In this document: piece after piece, positions 36,215 through 47,697 of the stretch
Position numbering within the stretch: position 1 is the first letter of the stretch
Layout: each line of letters begins with the position of its first letter
From: Cinclus cinclus
Lineage: Eukaryota; Chordata; Aves; Passeriformes; Cinclidae
DNA: 64,000 nt
NCBI RefSeq assembly: GCF_963662255.1
Contig: NW_026912179.1
Span: 154,001-218,000, forward strand
Direction of reading: 5' to 3'
Made by a program: the position numbers and the translations under genes
Notes under the pieces: model-generated
The model's database searches: none
What the model was told of the DNA's origin: nothing
What the model saw: the letters and a program-made list of their open reading frames with translations, nothing else

Positions 36215-36690
36215 CTTTGCATCTGAGGTCAGCTTCAGGATCTTTTCATACTGTGGGGAAGCAGAGCATCATGGTAAACACCAGCTAACACACTACCTGT
36301 GTTAATTCTAACAATTCTTACCCGAATATTAACACCAATAACACTTACTATGTATGTTATTTCACTAGTAGAGGCTGGTAGCGTTCTTAACATCGAGGAA
36401 CATGAAGAACACGAGACTAATTAATGCTGTTGATTATGCCATTGTAGTGTTGAAACACTTGGCCTCCAGTGCAGTAGCCCCACACTTACCTCGATAGCCT
36501 CCCCCAGCAGGTCCCGCAGCACCGGGGCGCAGATCAGCTCCGGCTTCACCGAGGACTGCGGAGGAGAAGGAGGGGGAGCAGCGGGCCCGCAGCAGGCGGC
36601 GGGCTGGCATGTCAGTATTTTGGCCAGAGCGCCGATCTCGGCCAGCACGCAGTCGGTGCAGTCCAAGTCCCCGCAGAAGGGGAACCGCTG
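36215..36690 (-). pseudogene. COMMD4: COMMD4 5' fragment, unit 5 (Asp to Glu)
   Basis: Exon 3 is at 36215-36250, exon 2 at 36490-36555 and exon 1 homology at 36616-36690. A G-to-T change at 36245 (plus strand) turns the second codon of exon 3 from Asp to Glu. Glu is also what human COMMD4 has here as I recall it, so this could be the ancestral state or a chance conservative change. Confidence 0.87.
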
Positions 36691-37379
36691 CCGGGGAAGA
36701 GGTGCCCGGAACCCGCAGCGGACTCCGCACGCCCTCCCCGCTCCGCGGCCCCCTCGCTGCCGCCGACCCTCTCCTCACGAAGTCACCGCCCCTCCCTGGT
36801 CCGGGATACGAACGCAGAGCCCGACTTTGCCACCTGCAACCACTCCCGGGCAGCCCTTTTAGCCGGGACCTGGGCACGAGAGGTCGGAGAAGGGGAGGGG
36901 AGTATCGGGAGCGGGACCCAGCGCGACCGCGGACCCTTGGAGCAGCACTGGCTCCTTCCGGCTGAGCGCCCCGCGCTCCCATGAGCTGCAGCCGCGCAGC
37001 TTCCGGGCCCCGCCAATGCCGGCCCGCCTTTCTCCGCCCTGTCCAATCACAGCCGCCCTATCAATCCGGGCGTGGCCCTGGGCGATCGTTCGCCTGGTGC
37101 TCTGCTCCCGCCGCCGCTGCTTTGGGAGCCGGCGGAGCCTCGTCAGGTGATGCTGGGGCTTGGAAAGGGCGGGGAGAGTTCTGCCAAGTAAACGGGGAGA
37201 CGGCGGGCAGCGGGCGGAATCGCGGGAGCGGGCCGTGAGGGGACTGCGGGGAGTCGCGGAACAGAGTGCGGCGGGAAGGGGCGGGCTGGGATTGGCGGAG
37301 CCGGCGCTGCCTCGGGATGTGATTGGCTGGGCTGGCCGGCTATTGCCTATAAATAGCGTGCGCTGGGGAGGCGGGCGTT
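36691..37379. promoter_or_regulatory. Bidirectional CpG-island promoter, unit 5
   Basis: Elements are conserved; TATAAATA is at 37348-37355. A CpG-to-TpG change at 36835 is shared with unit 6. Confidence 0.78.
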
Positions 37380-37704
37380 AGTTGGGCGGCGCCGAGGAGG
37401 CGGAGGCGGCGGCGGAGGCGGCGGCGAGGGGCGGCGCGGCGGCGGCGAGGGGCGGCGCGGCGGCGGCGAGGGGCGGCGCCGGCGAGGGGCGGCGCGGCGG
37501 CGGCGAGGGGCGGCGCGGCGGCGGCGAGGGGCGGCGCCGGCGAGGGGCGGCGCGGCGGCGGCGAGGGGCGGCGCCGAGGCGGCGAGGGGCGGCGGCGAGG
37601 CGGCGAGGGGCGGCGCCGAGGCGGCGGGAGCTGCAGGTGCCCGACCTGAGGAGCGCCGCAGCGCCAGGACGGGACCCGCGCGGATGTCGCTGCGCGGAGC
37701 GCTG
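37379..37704 (+). other. Predicted plus-strand first exon, unit 5
   Basis: The minisatellite is at 37385-37628, one period short of unit 1. The ATG at 37684 and donor at 37705 are intact. Confidence 0.55.
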
Positions 37705-38648
37705 GTGAGCACGGACGCGGCTCCTGCGTCTGTGGGGGGGCGGCGGTGCCCAGTTCTTTACGCCGCGCCCTGCGCGGCTCTGGCGGCCGCTGGGGGGACC
37801 TGGAGCGTCTAAGGGCGAACAGCTGCTGCTAGTGGCGGCCGGGGAGCACCCGTTTTGTCGTTTTCTGCATTTAGACAACTGGGAAATGCTGGGAATAAAG
37901 CTGGGTTTTTTTCCATTTTTAAGTTTTATTTTGCTTTTCTTTGCAGTAATCACAGCTTCCTTTATTAAACTACTTCATTATTTTGCTCTTTTATTACAAA
38001 CTTTTAGTAAGTTGTTATTACTACATATCTGATGTTAACTCAATAAGGGTTGTAGGGCTCGGGCTGAAACATGGGCTGCCTGGGGGAAGTGAGGGAGGGG
38101 GCCTTTGCGAGAGGGTTGGGAGGTCAAGAGCGGGGGGGAAGGTACATGTTGGGCATCAGGCCTCAAGTCTCCCCAGAGATGGGATCCCTTCAGGATGGGT
38201 GGGACAACTCCAAGAGATGCTGTAGTGATCACAGTAATTGATTTCTGGCCTTATCAACAGCCCCGGGCTGCAGTGAGAAGCAGCAGCGGCTTTTAGCTGC
38301 TGGCAGCGAGAAGCTGAGGAGCTGGAGCTGAGCAAGTAGAACTGCAGGAGACAGAAATATGGTAGGATTTGAGGACAAGCGTCTTTGGGGCTGGGATAGG
38401 GAATATGGAGCCAAGATGTCAAGTGTGTGAGTGGCGATGAAATCATTAAGGGATGGGAGAGGGAGTCTAGAACTGTTAGTGGAGTTAGGATTATCAGATT
38501 GGGGCTGGAATATGGGTTCAGGAGGTGAGCTGAAACTATACAGACATGTAGCTGAAGCAAATACCCTGTCCTGCAAAACAGTAAGAGCATGATGAAGCAT
38601 AGCTGGGACTACATGGATCCAGAACTGAAACAGAAGATGTGGCAGTAC
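37705..38648 (+). other. Intron-like tract, candidate exon with stop (unit 5)
   Basis: The candidate exon is 38261-38361. A C-to-T change at 38337 turns CAG into TAG in its only coding-like frame. A CpG-to-CpA change lies at 38613 in the relic repeat. Both are shared with unit 6. Confidence 0.45.
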
Positions 38649-41600
38649 AATAAAGCTTGTGGGTTGACAAAGAGCTGAAATCACTGGGGCTGGGGAAAAG
38701 GGGACTCCGAAATGGCTGAGGCTGAAATCACTGGGGCTGGCATAGGAGCTGCAAGTGGCGCAGACTATGCCGATGGGATACTGAGACTGTAGGGTTGGGG
38801 TGCCGAATTCACTGGAGGCCTGGGCTATTGAGGGTGGGGCTGGCTACTGCGTCTGAGCATGGGACGGGCCGTGTAGGGCTGAAAGGGGCCCTTTAGGACT
38901 GCTTGCGCCTGAAGTCCCCCCCCCCCCCCCGTGCCGGCATGTTGCCACTGGGTGTGAGGGCCACCGTAGGGCTGCAGCCGGAAGCCAGTGTGTGTGTGTG
39001 TGTGTGTGTGTGTGTCTGGGAAATGCTAAGTGGGCCTGGCATTGCCAGTGGGAACGGCATACAAAGCGTGCAGCTCAGTAAGGGACTGTGCGACGGAGGC
39101 AGAGACCACCGTGGGGCTGGCATAGTAGTACTGGACCTGGGATGGGGACTGTAGGGCTGGAGGTGAAATCATTCTGGGGTTGGGATACGCATGGTGGGGT
39201 GGACTTGGAGGCTCTAGGGCAGGGGCTGAAGCGTTGCAGAGCTGGAGCCAAGACAGGGAGGGTGCCCTTGGAAGCTGCAGAAGATTCTGCTGGCAGAGAT
39301 GTGGCAAGCCGTGGCTGGAGCTGGAACAGAAGAGCTGGCAGTGAAATAAAGCTTGTGGGTTGACAAAGAGCTGAAATCACTGGGGCTGGGGAAAAGGGGA
39401 CTCCGAAATGGCTGAGGCTGAAATCACTGGGGCTGGCATAGGAGCTGCAAGTGGCGCAGACTATGCCGATGGGACACTGAGACTGTAGGGTTGGGGTGCC
39501 GAATTCACTGGAGGCCTGGGCTATTGAGGGTGGGGCTGGCTACTGCGTCTGAGCATGGGACGGGCCGTGTAGGGCTGAAAGGGGCCCTTTAGGACTGCTT
39601 GCGCCTGAAGTCCCCCCCCCCCCGTGCCGGCATGTTGCCACTGGGTGTGAGGGCCACCGTAGGGCTGCAGCCGGAAGCCTGTGTGTGTGTGTGTGTGTGT
39701 GTGTCTGGGAAATGCTAAGTGGGCCTGGCATTGCTAGTGGGAACGGCATACAAAGCGTGCAGCTCAGTAAGGGACTGTGCGACGGAGGCAGAGACCACCG
39801 TGGGGCTGGCATAGTAGTACTGGACCTGGGATGGGGACTGTAGGGCTGGAGGTGAAATCATTCTGGGGTTGGGATACGCATGGTGGGGTGGACTTGGAGG
39901 CTCTAGGGCAGGGGCTGAAGCATTGCAGAGCTGGAGCCAAGACGGGGAGGGTGCCCTTGGAAGCTGCAGAAGATTCTGCTGGCAGAGATGTGGCAAGCCG
40001 TGGCTGGAGCTGGAACAGAAGAGCTGGCAGTGAAATAAAGCTTGTGGGTTGACAAAGAGCTGAAATCACTGGGGCTGGGGAAAAGGGGACTCCGAAATGG
40101 CTGAGGCTGAAATCACTGGGGCTGGCATAGGAGCTGCAAGTGGCGCAGACTATGCCGATGGGATACTGAGACTGTAGGGTTGGGGTGCCGAATTCACTGG
40201 AGGCCTGGGCTATTGAGGGTGGGGCTGGCTACTGCGTCTGAGCATGGGACGGGCCGTGTAGGGCTGAAAGGGGCCCTTTAGGACTGCTTGCGCCTGAAGT
40301 CCCCCCCCCCCCCCCGTGCCGGCATGTTGCCACTGGGTGTGAGGGCCACCGTAGGGCTGCAGCCGGAAGCCAGTGTGTGTGTGTGTGTGTGTGTGTGTGT
40401 CTGGGAAATGCTAAGTGGGCCTGGCATTGCCAGTGGGAACGGCATACAAAGCGTGCAGCTCAGTAAGGGACTGTGCGACGGAGGCAGAGACCACCGTGGG
40501 GCTGGCATAGTAGTACTGGACCTGGGATGGGGACTGTAGGGCTGGAGGTGAAATCATTCTGGGGTTGGGATACGCATGGTGGGGTGGACTTGGAGGCTCT
40601 AGGGCAGGGGCTGAAGCGTTGCAGAGCTGGAGCCAAGACGGGGAGGGTGCCCTTGGAAGCTGCAGAAGATTCTGCTGGCAGAGATGTGGCAAGCCGTGGC
40701 TGGAGCTGGAACAGAAGAGCTGGCAGTGAAATAAAGCTTGTGGGTTGACAAAGAGCTGAAATCACTGGGGCTGGGGAAAAGGGGACTCCGAAATGGCTGA
40801 GGCTGAAATCACTGGGGCTGGCATAGGAGCTGCAAGTGGCGCAGACTATGCCGATGGGATACTGAGACTGTAGGGTTGGGGTGCCGAATTCACTGGAGGC
40901 CTGGGCTATTGAGGGTGGGGCTGGCTACTGCGTCTGAGCATGGGACGGGCCGTGTAGGGCTGAAAGGGGCCCTTTAGGACTGCTTGCGCCTGAAGTCCCC
41001 CCCCCCCCCCCCCCCCCGTGCCGGCATGTTGCCACTGGGTGTGAGGGCCACCGTAGGGCTGCAGCCGGAAGCCAGTGTGTGTGTGTGTGTGTGTGTCTGG
41101 GAAATGCTAAGTGGGCCTGGCATTGCCAGTGGGAACGGCATACAAAGCGTGCAGCTCAGTAAGGGACTGTGCGACGGAGGCAGAGACCACTGTGGGGCTG
41201 GCATAGTAGTACTGGACCTGGGATGGGGACTGTAGGGCTGGAGGTGAAATCATTCTGGGGTTGGGATACGCATGGTGGGGTGGACTTGGAGGCTCTAGGG
41301 CAGGGGCTGAAGCGTTGCAGAGCTGGAGCCAAGACGGGGAGGGTGCCCTTGGAAGCTGCAGAAGATTCTGCTGGCAGAGATGTGGCAAGCCGTGGCTGGA
41401 GCTGGAACAGAAGAGCTGGCAGTGAAATAAAGCTTGTGGGTTGACAAAGAGCTGAAATCACTGGGGCTGGGGAAAAGGGGACTCCGAAATGGCTGAGGCT
41501 GAAATCACTGGGGCTGGCATAGGAGCTGCAAGTGGCGCAGACTATGCCGATGGGATACTGAGACTGTAGGGTTGGGGTGCCGAATTCACTGGAGGCCTGG

Positions 41601-42451
41601 GCTATTGAGGGTGGGGCTGGCTACTGCGTCTGAGCATGGGACGGGCCGTGTAGGGCTGAAAGGGGCCCTTTAGGACTGCTTGCGCCTGAAGTCCCCCCCC
41701 CCCCCGTGCCGGCATGTTGCCACTGGGTGTGAGGGCCACCGTAGGGCTGCAGCCGGAAGCCAGTGTGTGTGTGTGTGTGTGTGTGTCTGGGAAATGCTAA
41801 GTGGGCCTGGCATTGCTAGTGGGAACGGCATACAAAGCGTGCAGCTCAGTAAGGGACTGTGCGACGGAGGCAGAGACCACCGTGGGGCTGGCATAGTAGT
41901 ACTGGACCTGGGATGGGGACTGTAGGGCTGGAGGTGAAATCATTCTGGGGTTGGGATACGCATGGTGGGGTGGACTTGGAGGCTCTAGGGCAGGGGCTGA
42001 AGCGTTGCAGAGCTGGAGCCAAGACGGGGAGGGTGCCCTTGGAAGCTGCAGAAGATTCTGCTGGCAGAGATGTGGCAAGCCGTGGCTGGAGCTGGAACAG
42101 AAGAGCTGGCAGTGAAATAAAGCTTGTGGGTTGACAAAGAGCTGAAATCACTGGGGCTGGGGAAAAGGGGACTCCGAAATGGCTGAGGCTGAAATCACTG
42201 GGGCTGGCATAGGAGCTGCAAGTGGCGCAGACTATGCCGATGGGATACTGAGACTGTAGGGTTGGGGTGCCGAATTCACTGGAGGCCTGGGCTATTGAGG
42301 GTGGGGCTGGCTACTGCGTCTGAGCATGGGACGGGCCGTGTAGGGCTGAAAGGGGCCCTTTAGGACTGCTTGCGCCTGAAGTCCCCCCCCCCCCCCGTGC
42401 CGGCATGTTGCCACTGGGTGTGAGGGCCACCGTAGGGCTGCAGCCGGAAGC

Positions 42452-42484
<33 letters not shown>

Positions 42485-43150
42485 TGGGAAATGCTAAGTG
42501 GGCCTGGCATTGCCAGTGGGAACGGCATACAAAGCGTGCAGCTCAGTAAGGGACTGTGCGACGGAGGCAGAGACCACCGTGGGGCTGGCATAGTAGTACT
42601 GGACCTGGGATGGGGACTGTAGGGCTGGAGGTGAAATCATTCTGGGGTTGGGATACGCATGGTGGGGTGGACTTGGAGGCTCTAGGGCAGGGGCTGAAGC
42701 GTTGCAGAGCTGGAGCCAAGACGGGGAGGGTGCCCTTGGAAGCTGCAGAAGATTCTGCTGGCAGAGATGTGGCAAGCCGTGGCTGGAGCTGGAACAGAAG
42801 AGCTGGCAGTGAAATAAAGCTTGTGGGTTGACAAAGAGCTGAAATCACTGGGGCTGGGGAAAAGGGGACTCCGAGATGGCTGAGGCTGAAATCACTGGGG
42901 CTGGCATAGGAGCTGCAAGTGGCGCAGACTATGCCGATGGGACACTGAGACTGTAGGGTTGGGGTGCCGAATTCACTGGAGGCCTGGGCTATTGAGGGTG
43001 GGGCTGGCTACTGCGTCTGAGCATGGGACGGGCCGTGTAGGGCTGAAAGGGGCCCTTTAGGACTGCTTGCGCCTGAAGTCCCCCCCCCCCCCCCCGTGCC
43101 GGCATGTTGCCACTGGGTGTGAGGGCCACCGTAGGGCTGCAGCCGGAAGC

Positions 43151-43185
<35 letters not shown>

Positions 43186-43851
43186 TGGGAAATGCTAAGT
43201 GGGCCTGGCATTGCCAGTGGGAACGGCATACAAAGCGTGCAGCTCAGTAAGGGACTGTGCGACGGAGGCAGAGACCACCGTGGGGCTGGCATACTAGTAC
43301 TGGACCTGGGATGGGGACTGTAGGGCTGGAGGTGAAATCATTCTGGGGTTGGGATACGCATGGTGGGGTGGACTTGGAGGCTCTAGGGCAGGGGCTGAAG
43401 CGTTGCAGAGCTGGAGCCAAGACGGGGAGGGTGCCCTTGGAAGCTGCAGAAGATTCTGCTGGCAGAGATGTGGCAAGCCGTGGCTGGAGCTGGAACAGAA
43501 GAGCTGGCAGTGAAATAAAGCTTGTGGGTTGACAAAGAGCTGAAATCACTGGGGCTGGGGAAAAGGGGACTCCGAGATGGCTGAGGCTGAAATCACTGGG
43601 GCTGGCATAGGAGCTGCAAGTGGCGCAGACTATGCCGATGGGACACTGAGACTGTAGGGTTGGGGTGCCGAATTCACTGGAGGCCTGGGCTATTGAGGGT
43701 GGGGCTGGCTACTGCGTCTGAGCATGGGACGGGCCGTGTAGGGCTGAAAGGGGCCCTTTAGGACTGCTTGCGCCTGAAGTCCCCCCCCCCCCCCCCGTGC
43801 CGGCATGTTGCCACTGGGTGTGAGGGCCACCGTAGGGCTGCAGCCGGAAGC

Positions 43852-43884
<33 letters not shown>

Positions 43885-44549
43885 TGGGAAATGCTAAGTG
43901 GGCCTGGCATTGCCAGTGGGAACGGCATACAAAGCGTGCAGCTCAGTAAGGGACTGTGCGACGGAGGCAGAGACCACCGTGGGGCTGGCATAGTAGTACT
44001 GGACCTGGGATGGGGACTGTAGGGCTGGAGGTGAAATCATTCTGGGGTTGGGATACGCATGGTGGGGTGGACTTGGAGGCTCTAGGGCAGGGGCTGAAGC
44101 GTTGCAGAGCTGGAGCCAAGACGGGGAGGGTGCCCTTGGAAGCTGCAGAAGATTCTGCTGGCAGAGATGTGGCAAGCCGTGGCTGGAGCTGGAACAGAAG
44201 AGCTGGCAGTGAAATAAAGCTTGTGGGTTGACAAAGAGCTGAAATCACTGGGGCTGGGGAAAAGGGGACTCCGAAATGGCTGAGGCTGAAATCACTGGGG
44301 CTGGCATAGGAGCTGCAAGTGGCGCAGACTATGCCGATGGGACACTGAGACTGTAGGGTTGGGGTGCCGAATTCACTGGAGGCCTGGGCTATTGACGGTG
44401 GGGCTGGCTACTGCGTCTGAGCATGGGACGGGCCGTGTAGGGCTGAAAGGGGCCCTTTAGGACTGCTTGCGCCTGAAGTCCCCCCCCCCCCCCCGTGCCG
44501 GCATGTTGCCACTGGGTGTGAGGGCCACCGTAGGGCTGCAGCCGGAAGC

Positions 44550-44582
<33 letters not shown>

Positions 44583-45171
44583 TGGGAAATGCTAAGTGGG
44601 CCTGGCATTGCCAGTGGGAACGGCATACAAAGCGTGCAGCTCAGTAAGGGACTGTGCGACGGAGGCAGAGACCACCGTGGGGCTGGCATAGTAGTACTGG
44701 ACCTGGGATGGGGACTGTAGGGCTGGAGGTGAAATCATTCTGGGGTTGGGATACGCATGGTGGGGTGGACTTGGAGGCTCTAGGGCAGGGGCTGAAGCGT
44801 TGCAGAGCTGGAGCCAAGACGGGGAGGGTGCCCTTGGAAGCTGCAGAAGATTCTGCTGGCAGAGATGTGGCAAGCCGTGGCTGGAGCTGGAACAGAAGAG
44901 CTGGCAGTGAAATAAAGCTTGTGGGTTGACAAAGAGCTGAAATCACTGGGGCTGGGGAAAAGGGGACTCCGAAATGGCTGAGGCTGAAATCACTGGGGCT
45001 GGCATAGGAGCTGCAAGTGGCGCAGACTATGCCGATGGGACACTGAGACTGTAGGGTTGGGGTGCCGAATTCACTGGAGGCCTGGGCTATTGACGGTGGG
45101 GCTGGCTACTGCGTCTGAGCATGGGACGGGCCGTGTAGGGCTGAAAGGGGCCCTTTAGGACTGCTTGCGCC
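38649..45171 (+). repeat. 0.69 kb repeat array, 9 copies plus 261 bp
   Basis: Copies start at 38649, 39345, 40034, 40730, 41426, 42116, 42813, 43514 and 44213, with the terminal part from 44911. Copies 1-5 (class B, class A, ordinary, ACCACTGTGG, TTGCTAG only) are in the same order as unit 6 copies 1-5. Copies 7-9 (CATACTAGTAC, then two followed by ATTGACGG) match unit 4 copies 10-12. Confidence 0.95.
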
Positions 45172-45263
45172 ACTCTGGCAAGGTATTCCCAGCTGCATTG
45201 CTGCCCACCCCTGGAGCATGTCTCCATCGGGGGATGGTTGGAAGGCCAGCAGTGCTCAATTAC

Positions 45264-45739
45264 CTTTGCATCTGAGGTCAGCTTCAGGATCTTTTCATAC
45301 TGTGGGGAAGCAGAGCATCATGGTAAACACCAGCTAACACACTACCTGTGTTAATTCTAACAATTCTTACCCGAATATTAACACCAATAACACTTACTAT
45401 GTATGTTATTTCACTAGTAGAGGCTGGTAGCGTTCTTAACATCGAGGAACATGAAGAACACGAGACTAATTAATGCTGTTGATTATGCCATTGTAGTGTT
45501 GAAACACTTGGCCTCCAGTGCAGTAGCCCCACACTTACCTCGATAGCCTCCCCCAGCAGGTCCCGCAGCACCGGGGCGCAGATCAGCTCCGGCTTCACCG
45601 AGGACTGCGGAGGAGAAGGAGGGGGAGCAGCGGGCCCGCAGCAGGCGGCGGGCTGGCATGTCAGTATTTTGGCCAGAGCGCCGATCTCGGCCAGCACGCA
45701 GTCGGTGCAGTCCAAGTCCCCGCAGAAGGGGAACCGCTG
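45264..45739 (-). pseudogene. COMMD4: COMMD4 5' fragment, unit 6 (Asp to Glu)
   Basis: Exon 3 is at 45264-45299, exon 2 at 45539-45604 and exon 1 homology at 45665-45739. It carries the same Asp-to-Glu change as unit 5, at 45294. Confidence 0.87.
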
Positions 45740-46428
45740 CCGGGGAAGAGGTGCCCGGAACCCGCAGCGGACTCCGCACGCCCTCCCCGCTCCGCGGCCC
45801 CCTCGCTGCCGCCGACCCTCTCCTCACGAAGTCACCGCCCCTCCCTGGTCCGGGATACGAACGCAGAGCCCGACTTTGCCACCTGCAACCACTCCCGGGC
45901 AGCCCTTTTAGCCGGGACCTGGGCACGAGAGGTCGGAGAAGGGGAGGGGAGTATCGGGAGCGGGACCCAGCGCGACCGCGGACCCTTGGAGCAGCACTGG
46001 CTCCTTCCGGCTGAGCGCCCCGCGCTCCCATGAGCTGCAGCCGCGCAGCTTCCGGGCCCCGCCAATGCCGGCCCGCCTTTCTCCGCCCTGTCCAATCACA
46101 GCCGCCCTATCAATCCGGGCGTGGCCCTGGGCGATCGTTCGCCTGGTGCTCTGCTCCCGCCGCCGCTGCTTTGGGAGCCGGCGGAGCCTCGTCAGGTGAT
46201 GCTGGGGCTTGGAAAGGGCGGGGAGAGTTCTGCCAAGTAAACGGGGAGACGGCGGGCAGCGGGCGGAATCGCGGGAGCGGGCCGTGAGGGGACTGCGGGG
46301 AGTCGCGGAACAGAGTGCGGCGGGAAGGGGCGGGCTGGGATTGGCGGAGCCGGCGCTGCCTCGGGATGTGATTGGCTGGGCTGGCCGGCTATTGCCTATA
46401 AATAGCGTGCGCTGGGGAGGCGGGCGTT
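45740..46428. promoter_or_regulatory. Bidirectional CpG-island promoter, unit 6
   Basis: Elements are conserved; TATAAATA is at 46397-46404. The CpG-to-TpG change at 45884 is shared with unit 5. Confidence 0.78.
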
Positions 46429-46753
46429 AGTTGGGCGGCGCCGAGGAGGCGGAGGCGGCGGCGGAGGCGGCGGCGAGGGGCGGCGCGGCGGCGGCGAGGG
46501 GCGGCGCGGCGGCGGCGAGGGGCGGCGCCGGCGAGGGGCGGCGCGGCGGCGGCGAGGGGCGGCGCGGCGGCGGCGAGGGGCGGCGCCGGCGAGGGGCGGC
46601 GCGGCGGCGGCGAGGGGCGGCGCCGAGGCGGCGAGGGGCGGCGGCGAGGCGGCGAGGGGCGGCGCCGAGGCGGCGGGAGCTGCAGGTGCCCGACCTGAGG
46701 AGCGCCGCAGCGCCAGGACGGGACCCGCGCGGATGTCGCTGCGCGGAGCGCTG
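46428..46753 (+). other. Predicted plus-strand first exon, unit 6
   Basis: The minisatellite is at 46434-46677, one period short of unit 1. The ATG at 46733 and donor at 46754 are intact. Confidence 0.55.
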
Positions 46754-47697
46754 GTGAGCACGGACGCGGCTCCTGCGTCTGTGGGGGGGCGGCGGTGCCC
46801 AGTTCTTTACGCCGCGCCCTGCGCGGCTCTGGCGGCCGCTGGGGGGACCTGGAGCGTCTAAGGGCGAACAGCTGCTGCTAGTGGCGGCCGGGGAGCACCC
46901 GTTTTGTCGTTTTCTGCATTTAGACAACTGGGAAATGCTGGGAATAAAGCTGGGTTTTTTTCCATTTTTAAGTTTTATTTTGCTTTTCTTTGCAGTAATC
47001 ACAGCTTCCTTTATTAAACTACTTCATTATTTTGCTCTTTTATTACAAACTTTTAGTAAGTTGTTATTACTACATATCTGATGTTAACTCAATAAGGGTT
47101 GTAGGGCTCGGGCTGAAACATGGGCTGCCTGGGGGAAGTGAGGGAGGGGGCCTTTGCGAGAGGGTTGGGAGGTCAAGAGCGGGGGGGAAGGTACATGTTG
47201 GGCATCAGGCCTCAAGTCTCCCCAGAGATGGGATCCCTTCAGGATGGGTGGGACAACTCCAAGAGATGCTGTAGTGATCACAGTAATTGATTTCTGGCCT
47301 TATCAACAGCCCCGGGCTGCAGTGAGAAGCAGCAGCGGCTTTTAGCTGCTGGCAGCGAGAAGCTGAGGAGCTGGAGCTGAGCAAGTAGAACTGCAGGAGA
47401 CAGAAATATGGTAGGATTTGAGGACAAGCGTCTTTGGGGCTGGGATAGGGAATATGGAGCCAAGATGTCAAGTGTGTGAGTGGCGATGAAATCATTAAGG
47501 GATGGGAGAGGGAGTCTAGAACTGTTAGTGGAGTTAGGATTATCAGATTGGGGCTGGAATATGGGTTCAGGAGGTGAGCTGAAACTATACAGACATGTAG
47601 CTGAAGCAAATACCCTGTCCTGCAAAACAGTAAGAGCATGATGAAGCATAGCTGGGACTACATGGATCCAGAACTGAAACAGAAGATGTGGCAGTAC
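46754..47697 (+). other. Intron-like tract, candidate exon with stop (unit 6)
   Basis: The candidate exon is 47310-47410, with the same TAG as unit 5 at 47386-47388. The relic repeat carries the shared CpA at 47662. Confidence 0.45.

Larger units (their letters stand above)
36123..45171 (+). repeat. Macrosatellite unit 5
   Basis: 9049 bp with 9 array repeats. Its core shares with unit 6 alone a set of private changes (36245, 36835, 38337, 38613), while its distal array matches unit 4. Confidence 0.96.
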
